The notes: generated from the sequence alone by a model not told the origin. A stretch of DNA of 64,000 nt from Dysgonomonas sp. PF1-14 (GCF_029892965.1 NZ_JARXWN010000005.1:1-64000); one strand, 5' to 3'; shown: positions 55,071 to 63,761, counted from the first letter of the stretch. Program-made: numbers and translations.

Positions 55071-55413
55071 TCACAGATTGCGCGCTCCGGCAACGGCTGT
55101 GGCATCGTATGTGAATCTGCCCTGTGTCACCGGAATCCATTTCCCCTTGTTCGTTACAGCCCATTGGTTATCAAACTGTACTTTACGAGTAAGCTAGCCC
55201 TGTTTCGGTTACTATAAACCATGAAGAGAATTTCGTTTGCGGATTTGTCCAGTCTGTTACTCTTGCCGGATTAATAAAGTTACGGCTTTGTTGTCTGCCG
55301 GTGATATAGGTGTTTCCATCCAGCGGGATACTAACAATAGGGTTGTAGATTTACCCTGCGATATTGCTACACAAGAGCAGACCGCAGGCAATAGATAATA
55401 ATGTCTTTTTCAT
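55071..55413 (-). pseudogene. Broken gene for a small secreted protein
   Basis: An ATG at 55413 opens a normal signal peptide (MKKTLLSIACGLLLCSNIAG) that is cut by TAA at codon 21. The same frame then resumes as IYNPIVSIPLDGNTYITGRQ and NFINPARVTDWTNPQTKFSSWFIVTETG, meets another TAA near 55190, and continues after a frameshift as RKVQFDNQWAVTNKGKWIPV and TYDATAVAGARN to a stop at 55071. Three segments of consistent coding character in two frames indicate a recently broken gene. I do not recognise the family. Confidence 0.6.
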
Positions 55414-55446
55414 TGGGCGGTTATGGGTTTAGGTTCTTATAAGTAT

Positions 55447-55473
55447 AAAAGGGCTCTGAGATGGAGCCCTTTT
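55447..55473 (-). terminator. Terminator of pheT
   Basis: AAAAGGGCTC (55447-55456) pairs with GAGCCCTTTT (55464-55473), 10-bp stem with a 7-base loop, giving a U-tract on the minus strand 17 bp after the pheT stop codon. Confidence 0.85.
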
Positions 55474-55489
55474 GTATTTCTGTCAGCTA

Positions 55490-57955
55490 TCAGCGCAGTT
55501 GCGCACCGAGTTCGCTTTCGAGTGATTTCTGTATCTTTTGCATGATGGTGTCTATCTGTTTGTCGTTCAGTGTTTTTTCATCATCCTGCAATACGAAGTT
55601 CACTGCATACGACTTTTTGCCATCGGGCAGATTTTTGCCTTCGTAGACATCAAACAGGGTTATATCTTTCAGCAACTTCCGTTCGGTTTTGTATGCGATT
55701 TTTTCTATCTGATCGAACAATATATTTTTATCCAATAGCAGAGCTAAGTCGCGTTTAACGGCAGGGAATTTGGATATTTCGCTGTATGTGATGCTGTGTT
55801 TCCTTATCTCTTTCATCAGCGAATCCCAGTTGAGTTCGGCAAAGTAGACCTCTGTATTTATATCGAGGGCTTTCAGTGTCTTTTTGTTTACAATACCAAG
55901 CATTCCCAGCGATTTACCTTTGCCTTTAGCCTGTATGTCGATGGCAGCGCTGAATATTTCGTTCGATGTCTGCACATAATCATATCTGCTGGATGAAATT
56001 CCCAGACGCGTCAGTACATTTTCTACATAGGCTTTCAACTGATAGACGGACGATTTTTCGTTGGCAGCAGCCCAGCTGTTGTCTACACTGTTGCCGCTAA
56101 GCCATAGCCCCAGACGGAAATCTTCAGCGTATTCGCGCAGATTATCACCTTCCACCTTCTTGTCAGCATCGTAGTAATAGCAATTTCCAAATTCATAGAA
56201 ACGTATATCTGAGTTCTGACGGTTGCGGTTATAAGCAATACTTTCCAATCCTCCGTACAATAATGTCTGACGCATAACGCTCAGATCGGCACTCAACGGA
56301 TTAATCAGATGTACACAATGTTTGATAGGGTACAATTCCGATTCGGCATAGTAAGACTCTTTAGTCAGCGAGTTGTTCATTATTTCGTAGAATCCACCGC
56401 CTGTAAGCTGTTCGGAAATAAGATTCTGCAAATCGTAACTTTTGTCGGTAGCCGACTGATACGAAAGGCTCGATTTTACTTCCTCGCCGATCTCAACATT
56501 GTTGTAGCCATATACACGCAGTATGTCTTCTATCACGTCCACATCGCGCAATACGTCTACCCTGTATGTCGGTATAGACAGGGTAAGTATGTCACCGTCT
56601 TCTTTTTCTATACCTATTTCGAGGCTGTCGAGTATAGATTTTACAGTTTCTTTATCTATATGTTTTCCGATAAGTGTATTTACCTTGTTGTAAGATAATT
56701 CTACTATCGGTTTTTGTATCGGATTAGGGTATATATCCTGTATTTCGCCTGTAATCTTACCGCCTGCTATCTGTTGTATCAGCATGGCTGTATATTTCAG
56801 TACATAGAGCGTATCGTTAGGGTCACAACCGCGTTCGAAACGGAAAGACGAATCTGTATTCAAGCCGTGACGGCGTGCTGTCTTGCGTATCCATGTAGGA
56901 TTGAAGTAAGCACATTCGAGGAATATATCTTTTGTGTTTTCTGTTACGCCCGATTTCACACCCCCGAAAACACCTCCGATACACATCCCTTCTTTGTCGT
57001 TGCATATCATCAGATCTCTGTCGCTGAGCGTGCGTTCTACTTCATCCAGTGTTACAAACTTAGTTCCTTCGGGCAATGTTTTCACTATTACCTGTCCGCC
57101 TGTTATATGTGCCGCATCGAATGCATGGAACGGATGTCCTAGTCCGAGCATGGCATAGTTTGTAATATCTACTATATTGTTGATTGGACGCTGACCTATA
57201 AGGGTTAGCTTATTTTTCAGCCATTCAGGGCTTTCTTTTACTTCTACACCTTTTATGGTGATACCTGCATAGCGTGGGCAGGCTTCGGTATTCTCTACCT
57301 TTATGCCGATACCGCCATTCGGCTCATCTATTTTAAAGTTATCTACAGACGGCAGATGTAGACTACCTTTCAGCTTATTCTGTTTCAGATATGCTGCAAG
57401 GTCACGTGCCACACCATAATGCGAAGCTCCGTCTATGCGGTTAGGCGTAATATCTACTTCGAGTACATATTCACTCTTTATATTGTAATATTCCTTAGCC
57501 GGAGTACCTACTTTGGCATCGGCAGGTAATACGATGATTCCGGCATGGCTGGTACCCAGCCCGATTTCGTCTTCGGCACATATCATACCGAAAGATTCGG
57601 TTCCTCTGATCTTCGATCTTTTTATCTTAAACGGCTCGTCGCCAGAATACAATGTTGTGCCGACAAGTGCTACTACTACTTTCTGTCCGGCAGCTACATT
57701 CGGTGCGCCGCATACTATCTGTAAGGGTTCACCTTCTCCTACATTTACAGTTGTAACGTGCAGATGGTCGGAATCGGGATGGTCTACGCAGGTAAGGACT
57801 TCGCCTATAACAAGGCCTTCGAGTCCTCCTTTGATGGTTTCCACTTCTTCTACTCCGCCTGTCTCGAGCCCCAGAGAGGTGAGGGCGGCAGATGTTTCTT
57901 CCGGTGATAAATCGAAATCGAGGTAATCTTTCAACCAGTTGTAAGAAATATTCAT
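55490..57955 (-). CDS. pheT: Phenylalanyl-tRNA synthetase beta subunit
   Basis: 821 residues from the ATG at 57955 (MNISYNWLKDYLDFDLSPEE). The frame is open 12 codons upstream, but this start matches the family. Domains in order: the tRNA-binding OB fold at about 40-150 (VIGEVLTCVDHPDSDHLHVTTVNVGEGEPLQIVCGAPNVAAGQKVVVA), the B3/B4 editing domain at about 210-390 (MLGLGHPFHAFDAAHI, LNTDSSFRFERGCDPN), B5 (YPNPIQKPIVELSYNKVNTLIG), the catalytic-like core, and the C-terminal FDX-ACB domain (YSEISKFPAVKRDLALLLDKNILFDQI). The alpha subunit is encoded separately at 28236-29255. Confidence 0.96.
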   Translation of the reverse strand: MNISYNWLKDYLDFDLSPEETSAALTSLGLETGGVEEVETIKGGLEGLVIGEVLTCVDHPDSDHLHVTTVNVGEGEPLQIVCGAPNVAAGQKVVVALVGTTLYSGDEPFKIKRSKIRGTESFGMICAEDEIGLGTSHAGIIVLPADAKVGTPAKEYYNIKSEYVLEVDITPNRIDGASHYGVARDLAAYLKQNKLKGSLHLPSVDNFKIDEPNGGIGIKVENTEACPRYAGITIKGVEVKESPEWLKNKLTLIGQRPINNIVDITNYAMLGLGHPFHAFDAAHITGGQVIVKTLPEGTKFVTLDEVERTLSDRDLMICNDKEGMCIGGVFGGVKSGVTENTKDIFLECAYFNPTWIRKTARRHGLNTDSSFRFERGCDPNDTLYVLKYTAMLIQQIAGGKITGEIQDIYPNPIQKPIVELSYNKVNTLIGKHIDKETVKSILDSLEIGIEKEDGDILTLSIPTYRVDVLRDVDVIEDILRVYGYNNVEIGEEVKSSLSYQSATDKSYDLQNLISEQLTGGGFYEIMNNSLTKESYYAESELYPIKHCVHLINPLSADLSVMRQTLLYGGLESIAYNRNRQNSDIRFYEFGNCYYYDADKKVEGDNLREYAEDFRLGLWLSGNSVDNSWAAANEKSSVYQLKAYVENVLTRLGISSSRYDYVQTSNEIFSAAIDIQAKGKGKSLGMLGIVNKKTLKALDINTEVYFAELNWDSLMKEIRKHSITYSEISKFPAVKRDLALLLDKNILFDQIEKIAYKTERKLLKDITLFDVYEGKNLPDGKKSYAVNFVLQDDEKTLNDKQIDTIMQKIQKSLESELGAQLR

Positions 57956-58100
57956 ATATAGTTGTTTATATTTTTCAAAAAAGTCCGTCAAAAATACAAA
58001 ATATATTTCATTCGGTCATAAGTATCGCGGTATAGATGTATGATTTTTGATATTGTATGAGAAGTTTATCTATAATATGAGAGTAATTATAAATTATGAA

Positions 58101-58368
58101 TGTAGGGGCTGATTGAATCAGCCCGATTGGAAACAGCGTTCTTTGAATTGATAAATCGGCCGAGCCAATAAAAATTAGCGTAAAGAGAGAAAAAAACAGT
58201 GCAAAATGTGTAATGTTTGTGAGGTTTTAGTTAAAAAACCACCTCACCCCAACCCTCTCCGAAGGGAGAGGGAGTTGCAAAGCCCTGAAAAGGGAATGCT
58301 GTAGGGGGCGAATCCATGTGTTCGCCCGATAACCGGATAGACGGGCAGACACGCGATCAGCCCCTACA
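58101..58368. repeat. Repeat-rich spacer bounded by 13-bp inverted repeats
   Basis: TGTAGGGGCTGAT (58101-58113) and its exact complement ATCAGCCCCTACA (58356-58368) enclose 240 bp without genes. Inside are another related unit (GTAGGGGGCGAATCC around 58301 with TTCGCCCG and GACGGGCAGACACGCGATCAGC), a CCTCTCCGAAGGGAGAGG hairpin (about 58254-58271) and a second short copy (GCTGATTGAATCAGCCCG). Such GGGGCGAAT/TTCGCCCG palindromes are common intergenic repeats in Bacteroidetes. Confidence 0.6.
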
Positions 58369-58460
58369 AAAAGGAGGGATTTGTACTAACAGGCTAGTAC
58401 ACTAAAGACTAGTAAACTGTATAACTTTTGTTAGCTTTTAGTTAAAACCAACTGTACAAA

Positions 58461-58721
58461 CTATTTCTTCTGTTTATATTTATAAGGTTCTAATTGCTTA
58501 TCCAGTGATTTGCCGACTCTGGTATTCAGGTCCGAAGGTACGTTATATGTATCACAATGAATCATACAGTAATTACAGTTTTCAACGCATTTTCGATCAC
58601 AATCAGGATAACCGCATTCGTCGAATCCCAGAAGAGAGTTAATAACTGCACAAGAACTGAAAGAAGCAGACATGATCAGAAGCAGAGCTATAGTTAAAAG
58701 TGTTTTCATCGTGTGTTGCAT
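58461..58721 (-). CDS. Small cysteine-rich lipoprotein
   Basis: 86 residues from 58721, or 82 from the internal Met at 58709 (MKTLLTIALLLIMSASFSSC). Lipobox FSSC. The mature part has six cysteines in a tight block: DECGYPDCDRKCVENCNYCMIHCDTY, spaced C-x4-C-x3-C-x3-C-x2-C-x3-C, followed by a Lys-rich tail. The block could bind a metal or Fe-S centre, or form three disulfides in the periplasm. I do not recognise a family and no neighbour suggests a function. The gene stands alone between repeat-rich DNA and the divergent AraC-MGMT gene. Confidence 0.72.
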   Translation of the reverse strand: MQHTMKTLLTIALLLIMSASFSSCAVINSLLGFDECGYPDCDRKCVENCNYCMIHCDTYNVPSDLNTRVGKSLDKQLEPYKYKQKK

Positions 58722-58891
58722 CGTAATAATAAGGACAAATATAATGAAAAAGAGTGAGTTTTGTCAGGTTTTAGTTAAAATGAATATTACAAACAGGATA
58801 ACAAAAGGAGCTCATTGCTTACCGCAAGATTCGGGTTTATTTTGATTTCGTATACTATTACTTTTACATTATTATTCTAAATTTACAGATT

Positions 58892-59728
58892 ATGAAAGAG
58901 CAGGAAAAAATAGATTTCATTCGTATAAAAGATGCGATAAATTATATATCGGACAACTATACTTCTCAGCCCGATCTGGACAAGGTGGCAGCACATATAT
59001 CGCTCAGCCCATACCACTTTCAGCGTATGTTTACTGAGTGGGCGGGTGTCAGCCCTAAAAAGTTTCTGCAATACATCAGTATCGAGAATGCTAAAAAGAT
59101 GCTGAAAGAAAGTAGGGCCACACTATTTGATACGGCATACGAAGTCGGATTGTCGGGCACAGGGCGTCTGCACGACCTCTTTATGAATATAGAAGGTATG
59201 ACACCGGGCGAGTATAAGAACGGTGGCGAGAATCTTACAATAAACTATAGTTTTACTGAAACACCCTTTGGCGAAATACTGATTGCATCCACTGATAAAG
59301 GCATCTGCTACATGGCCTTTGCTGACGACAGGGGAGTAGCCTTATCGGAGTTGGAAATACTGTTCCCGAATGCGGGATACAGGCAGTTGACAGATGGTAT
59401 GCAACAGAATGCGCTGCACATTTTTCACCAAGACTGGACAAGCCTCGAACAGATAAAGCTGCACATAAAAGGTACTGACTTTCAGCTAAAAGTATGGGAA
59501 ACGCTCCTTAAAATCCCTGCCGGACAGGTAGCTGCATACGGCGACATAGCTGCCTGTGTAGATAGTGTGAACGCAAGCAGGGCAGTAGGAACAGCCATAG
59601 CTGAGAATCCTGTGGCTTATCTGATACCATGCCACCGCGTGATAAGGTCGTCGGGCGTACTCGGGCAATACCATTGGGACAGTGGGCGAAAAGCTGCTCT
59701 GATAGGGTGGGAAAGAGCCCGGTTTTAG
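58892..59728 (+). CDS. AraC-HTH/O6-methylguanine-DNA methyltransferase fusion (Ada-like)
   Basis: 278 residues. AraC-type helix-turn-helix at about 10-108 (DLDKVAAHISLSPYHFQRMFTEWAGVSPKKFLQYISIENAKKML, DTAYEVGLSGTGRLHDLFMNIEGMTPGEYK), then an MGMT domain at about 120-278: VWETLLKIPAGQVAAYGDIA and PVAYLIPCHRVIRSSGVLGQYHW with the acceptor Cys247. The enzyme removes methyl or alkyl groups from O6 of guanine. The zinc-binding methyl-phosphotriester-sensing domain of E. coli Ada (about 90 residues with four Cys) is missing. Activation of the HTH half must therefore work differently, or the domain acts only as DNA-binding support (inference). Confidence 0.93.
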   Translation: MKEQEKIDFIRIKDAINYISDNYTSQPDLDKVAAHISLSPYHFQRMFTEWAGVSPKKFLQYISIENAKKMLKESRATLFDTAYEVGLSGTGRLHDLFMNIEGMTPGEYKNGGENLTINYSFTETPFGEILIASTDKGICYMAFADDRGVALSELEILFPNAGYRQLTDGMQQNALHIFHQDWTSLEQIKLHIKGTDFQLKVWETLLKIPAGQVAAYGDIAACVDSVNASRAVGTAIAENPVAYLIPCHRVIRSSGVLGQYHWDSGRKAALIGWERARF

Positions 59729-59788
59729 AAATACGGAATTTGTTGAATCTTGCTGTATGTCGGGTATTGTATATTTCAAAAAAAATCT

Positions 59789-59796
59789 TATTTTTG
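59789..59796 (+). promoter_or_regulatory. Probable -7 element for the NfeD-flotillin operon
   Basis: TATTTTTG, matching TAnnTTTG, about 43 bp upstream of the ATG at 59840. Confidence 0.5.
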
Positions 59797-59839
59797 TATT
59801 AGTCTAATGAAAACATAACTATAAAACCAAACTGCAATT

Positions 59840-60415
59840 ATGAAAGAGTTCTTTGCCAGCATGGATTCTACACAACAAGTCTATTGGTATATCGCCATCA
59901 TAGCCAGTGTCGTATTCATCATTCAAACCATAATGTCGTTTATCGGTGCCGATACTGATACGGGTGTAGATGCCGATTTCGATAGTAATCTGGATGGAGG
60001 AGACCACCCGTTCCAACTGTTCTCGCTCCGCAATCTGGTGAACTTCTTTCTGGGCTTCGGCTGGACGGGAGCATCGCTATATACGGCTATTGACAATAAG
60101 ATAGTGCTGGGTATTATCGCCCTGATTGTGGGTATAGTATTTATCGCTATATTCTTCTTTGTCATCAGACTACTGATGCGATTGTCGGAAGACAATACCT
60201 TCAAGCTTGAAGATACGGTAGGTAAGACCGCTGATGTTTATATGACCATTCCTGCTGCAAAATCGGGTAAGGGTAAGATATTTATCAGTGTGCGCGGCTC
60301 TACTCACGAACTGGGTGCGGTGACAACAAGTGCAAATGAAATCAAAAATGGCTCCATTGTGAAAGTGCTTGCACTGGAAGGCGACATACTGGTAGTAGCT
60401 CCACTGAATGAGTAA
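59840..60415 (+). CDS. NfeD-like (YuaF-type) membrane protein with OB fold
   Basis: 191 residues. Membrane helix at about 12-36 (VYWYIAIIASVVFIIQTIMSFIG), an acidic periplasmic or cytosolic loop (ADTDTGVDADFDSNLDGGD), two further helices at about 58-112 (LVNFFLGFGWTGASLYTAI, LGIIALIVGIVFIAIFFFVIRLLMRL), then an OB-fold domain at about 125-190 (LEDTVGKTADVYMTIPAAKSGKGKIFISVRGS, NGSIVKVLALEGDILVVAPL). YuaF-type NfeD proteins partner with flotillins encoded next door and act with them in membrane microdomain organisation. It lies 33 bp upstream of the flotillin gene. Confidence 0.9.
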   Translation: MKEFFASMDSTQQVYWYIAIIASVVFIIQTIMSFIGADTDTGVDADFDSNLDGGDHPFQLFSLRNLVNFFLGFGWTGASLYTAIDNKIVLGIIALIVGIVFIAIFFFVIRLLMRLSEDNTFKLEDTVGKTADVYMTIPAAKSGKGKIFISVRGSTHELGAVTTSANEIKNGSIVKVLALEGDILVVAPLNE

Positions 60416-60448
60416 ATTGAATAATAAATATAAATTTAAATTGAAACT

Positions 60449-62068
60449 ATGATTGATGGATTATTAGGAGGAGGAGTTACGGTAGGCGTAGTCCTCGTAG
60501 TAGTTGTAATCGTCCTGATTTTGGTGATGACCTCGCGGTACAAGCGTTGTCCCTCAGACAAGATCTTGGTCGTTTACGGAAAAACAGGCGGGGCTTCGGC
60601 CAAGTGTATCCATGGCGGTGGTTCGTTTATATGGCCTGTAATTCAGGATTTTGCGTATCTCGATCTGAAACCGATTTCGATAGAGGCCAATCTGACCAGT
60701 GCGCTGAGTAAGCAGAACATTCGTGTAGACGTGCCTTGTCGCTTTACGATAGCTATTTCGACGGAGAAAGAAAATATGAACAATGCTGCCGAGAGGCTTT
60801 TAGGTCTGACTACAGCTCAGATAAAAGAAGTAGCAAACGATATTCTGTTCGGACAGTTGCGTCTGGTTATTGCTACCATGATGATCGAAGAGATCAACTC
60901 CGACCGCGATAAGTTCCTTGACAATATTGCCAAGAACGTGGATACCGAACTTCGCAAAATAGGTCTGAAACTGATAAACGTGAACGTAACGGACATCAAT
61001 GACGAATCGGGCTATATAGAGGCATTGGGAAAGGAAGCTGCTGCCAAAGCAATAAATGAAGCGAAGGTAAGCGTTGCCGAACAAGAAAAAATGGGGGAAA
61101 CAGGTAAAGCTATCGCAGACAGACAACGCGACGTGCAGATTGCCGAAACCCACAGAGACAGAGATGTTTCTATTGCTATTGCCCAGAAAGATAAGGAAGT
61201 AAGTATTGCCGGAGCATTCAGGGATGAGTCTATCGGTAAGGCTGAAGCAGACAGAGATACACGTGTAAAAACAGCCGAAGCTAATGCAATAGCCGTAAAA
61301 GGTGAAAATACAGCGAAGATAGAAATTGCCGGATCTGATGCTTTGCGTCGTGAGAAGGAAGCGGAAGCTGCACGCCTTGCTGTTGCTGCCGAAAAAGTGC
61401 AACAGGCAAAAGCTCTCGAAGAAGCTTATCAGGCAGAGCAGAAAGCCGAAATGGCACGTTCGGAAAGAGAACGTTCTACCCAGATAGCCAATGTAGTAGT
61501 TCCTGCTGAGATAGAAAAACAAAAGGTAATTATAGAAGCACAGGCAGTAGCCGAGCGTATGCGGGAACAGGCTAAAGGGGAAGCTGATGCTATCTTTGCC
61601 AAAATGGATGCCGAAGCACGCGGTTTGTTCGAGATATTATCCAAACAAGCTGAAGGTTATAAAGGCGTGGTTGGTGCGGCTAACGGCGATCCGGTGGCAG
61701 CTTATCAGCTATTGTTGATAGAGAAATTGCCCGAGTTGGTTAAAACACAGGTTGAAGCTATCAAGAATCTTAAAATTGATAAAGTTACTGTATGGGATTC
61801 TGCGGGAGGTAATGCGAATGGTAATACGACCACAGCTAATTTCGTGTCGGGGCTGATGAAGTCTGTTCCTCCGTTGAACGATCTGTTCAATATGGCGGGA
61901 ATGGGTCTTCCGTCTTATTTGAAAGGTGATGCTGAAAAATCGGGAGTGACTATTCCGTTAGCATCGGCAGAAGAAAAGAAAGAAGAGCCGATAGTGGAAG
62001 TAAAGGAAGAGCCTAAAGTAGAGACTAAGCCTGCACCGGAAGCGAAAAAAGACGACAAGAAGAAGTAA
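60449..62068 (+). CDS. Flotillin-like protein
   Basis: 539 residues. An N-terminal hydrophobic hairpin (VTVGVVLVVVVIVLILVMTS, about 9-28) is followed by the SPFH/PHB domain (CPSDKILVVYGKTGGASAKCIHGGGSFIWPVIQDFAYLDLKPISIEANLTSALSKQNIRVDVPCRFTIAIS). The flotillin domain has Ala/Glu repeats over about 200-390 (KAINEAKVSVAEQEKMG, ARLAVAAEKVQQAKALEEAYQAEQKAEM). The C-terminus is a Glu/Lys/Pro tail (EEKKEEPIVEVKEEPKVET). It resembles bacterial FloT/YuaG, which oligomerises in lipid-raft-like domains. NfeD directly upstream supports this. Followed by a hairpin terminator. Confidence 0.94.
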   Translation: MIDGLLGGGVTVGVVLVVVVIVLILVMTSRYKRCPSDKILVVYGKTGGASAKCIHGGGSFIWPVIQDFAYLDLKPISIEANLTSALSKQNIRVDVPCRFTIAISTEKENMNNAAERLLGLTTAQIKEVANDILFGQLRLVIATMMIEEINSDRDKFLDNIAKNVDTELRKIGLKLINVNVTDINDESGYIEALGKEAAAKAINEAKVSVAEQEKMGETGKAIADRQRDVQIAETHRDRDVSIAIAQKDKEVSIAGAFRDESIGKAEADRDTRVKTAEANAIAVKGENTAKIEIAGSDALRREKEAEAARLAVAAEKVQQAKALEEAYQAEQKAEMARSERERSTQIANVVVPAEIEKQKVIIEAQAVAERMREQAKGEADAIFAKMDAEARGLFEILSKQAEGYKGVVGAANGDPVAAYQLLLIEKLPELVKTQVEAIKNLKIDKVTVWDSAGGNANGNTTTANFVSGLMKSVPPLNDLFNMAGMGLPSYLKGDAEKSGVTIPLASAEEKKEEPIVEVKEEPKVETKPAPEAKKDDKKK

Positions 62069-62095
62069 TCATTTGATTATCAGATATAAATAAAG

Positions 62096-62122
62096 GAGCG
62101 GATACAGTCAATGTATCCGCTC
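62096..62122 (+). terminator. Terminator of the NfeD-flotillin operon
   Basis: GAGCGGATAC (62096-62105) pairs with GTATCCGCTC (62113-62122) with a 7-base loop, followed by TTTCT. It lies 28 bp after the flotillin stop and 27 bp before the convergent DUF1080 gene, so it may serve both. Confidence 0.8.
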
Positions 62123-62148
62123 TTTCTATCTGGCTGTATATGAACCCA

Positions 62149-63438
62149 TTATAGGGTTTTTAGATTCAGATTGCGCCACAGGACTTTGATGCCGCCACCA
62201 TCGTGTATTTGCAGGGCGATGCGTCCTTGTCCTTTGCCTATCATCTCATCATCGAGTGTTACCATTTCTTCACCGTTGAGCCATGTAGTTACCTTATTGC
62301 CCTGAACCAGTATGCGCATGGTGTTCCAGTCGCCTACTTTAAGGAACTCTTCTTTCTCCTTCGGTATCTGTATCAGCCATCCGCGTCCGTACGACTCATA
62401 TATGCCGCCTGTACCATGCCCTTTAGGAGCTACTTCTACCTGCCATCCGTTGACCTTCACACCTTCTTCGATGAACGAACGGATAAATACTCCGGAGTTG
62501 CCATCGGCTTCTTGTTTGAACTCTACAGTGAGGTCGAAGTCGTCATAATACTCGCGTGTGGCAAGATAGCCGTATTGCTTGTCTGGGCCGCTTTCACAAA
62601 CCAGCAAGTCGTCTTTTACATACCATTTTTCGGTGCCATAGGCTTCCCATCCGTTAAGGTCTTTGCCGTTGAACAAGCTTACTTCCTTAGTCTTGCGTGG
62701 CAGCTCTTTTATCTTTATGTTGCGAAACGAAGCCGGAGAACCATGATCTTGCAGGCAAATAACACCTTTGTGTGCCAGTCCGTACTCAGGTGCATTATTC
62801 CACTTGCCACTGTTCTTACGGGCAAACCAGTCGTCCGTCCACGCTTCAAACTCCAGTATCTTTACTCCATTGAGCCAATGCTCTACATGACCATTGTCGA
62901 ATACGATGCGGGCATTGTTCCATTCTCCCTGAGGGTTTACCTTCATCTTAGTAGTGTCGGGCAGATACATGGCGTAATCTACACCAAGACGTTGCCAAGG
63001 TTCGAGTACTCCGTCGAAGTTAGGCTCGTCTATCAGCTGATATTCGGGGCCTGTAACGTAAGGCACTTTGTATTGCGGACGCTCTACTACATGGTACAGC
63101 ATCCCACTGTTTCCACCTTTTGATAGTTTCCAGTCCCAGGACAGTTCGAAGTTCTCATATTGCTTGTCGGTAACAATGTAGCCGCTGGCATCACTGCCAT
63201 CTCCTTTAGCCTGAATACATCCGTCTACTACATGCCACGGCTGAGTGAGGGCAGTGCCGTTGTAGTCGCGCCATCCGGTCATTGTAGTACCGTCAAACAG
63301 CAGTTGCCAGCCTTCGGCTTTTTCTTTCTCGGAGAGGGTGTTATGCTGTGGCTCGCTATTACACGATGCCAACGACAATGCTATTGCCGAACCTAACAGC
63401 AACAAGCTCTGAGAAGTCAATTCTTTTAATGATTTCAT
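62149..63438 (-). CDS. Double-DUF1080 (3-keto-disaccharide hydrolase family) lipoprotein
   Basis: 429 residues from the ATG at 63438, chosen because it gives a lipoprotein signal (lipobox SLASC); the frame is open 25 codons upstream. Two DUF1080 domains follow in tandem: about 40-225 (GWQLLFDGTTMTGWRDYNG, NFELSWDWKLSKGGNSGMLYHV, GEWNNARIVFDNGHVEHWLNGVKILEFE) and about 235-428 (VSLFNGKDLNGWEAYG, DDFDLTVEFKQEADGNSGVFIRS, GDWNTMRILVQGNKVTTWLNGEEMV). DUF1080 proteins have a concanavalin-like jelly roll. Some cleave 3-keto-glucosides after oxidation by a GMC or Gfo/Idh oxidoreductase. No such oxidoreductase is encoded next to it here, so the role is only a family-level prediction. Confidence 0.9.
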   Translation of the reverse strand: MKSLKELTSQSLLLLGSAIALSLASCNSEPQHNTLSEKEKAEGWQLLFDGTTMTGWRDYNGTALTQPWHVVDGCIQAKGDGSDASGYIVTDKQYENFELSWDWKLSKGGNSGMLYHVVERPQYKVPYVTGPEYQLIDEPNFDGVLEPWQRLGVDYAMYLPDTTKMKVNPQGEWNNARIVFDNGHVEHWLNGVKILEFEAWTDDWFARKNSGKWNNAPEYGLAHKGVICLQDHGSPASFRNIKIKELPRKTKEVSLFNGKDLNGWEAYGTEKWYVKDDLLVCESGPDKQYGYLATREYYDDFDLTVEFKQEADGNSGVFIRSFIEEGVKVNGWQVEVAPKGHGTGGIYESYGRGWLIQIPKEKEEFLKVGDWNTMRILVQGNKVTTWLNGEEMVTLDDEMIGKGQGRIALQIHDGGGIKVLWRNLNLKTL

Positions 63439-63648
63439 GTGTAAATAATTTAGTTTAAGGGTTATACGGAGTGTATCCATAATGCCGAGCATTAATGCAT
63501 CACCGATACACATATTTCGTACCGATTAGGGTTAATACTTATTAATATTGCGATAAAGATAGATAAAAGTGATAAGATAGGGAGTATCTATCATGCTATA
63601 TTAGAATAAATTAAGAGATAGGGTGGGGTTATTAAACTCTATGAGTTT

Positions 63649-63761
63649 CCCCGCCTAAAAGGCGGGGGCTTGAAATACCCTCTAAGAAGACTTTAGTCAA
63701 ATCTCTTTTGGCTAAAGCCATTTCAAATTATCAGCCTTGTTCCTCCACTTGAAAGTGGAGG
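63649..63761. repeat. REP-like pair of intergenic hairpins
   Basis: CCCCGCCT (63649-63656) pairs with AGGCGGGG (63660-63667), and CCTCCACTT (63742-63750) with AAGTGGAGG (63753-63761). Between them lie ACTTTAGTC and GGCTAAAGCC. The two hairpins have the same loop style and opposite context (CCGCCT...GGGGGCTTGAAAT versus ...CTTGAAAGTGGAGGCAATT), typical of paired REP elements. It is in the 421-bp gap between the DUF1080 gene and murQ; the rest of that gap shows nothing else I can identify. Confidence 0.55.

Noticed and set aside
58461-58721. Calling the Cys-rich lipoprotein a ferredoxin or metallothionein
   Set aside because: The spacing does not match C-x2-C-x2-C-x3-C ferredoxins or metallothionein patterns.
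60800-61522. 240-residue open frame on the minus strand
   Set aside because: Antisense to the flotillin gene; low-complexity Phe/Cys-rich product produced by the Ala/Glu-rich coding strand.
62203-63123. 306-residue open frame on the plus strand
   Set aside because: Fully antisense to the DUF1080 lipoprotein gene; hydrophobic, Tyr/Cys-rich text with no family pattern, a shadow of the real gene.
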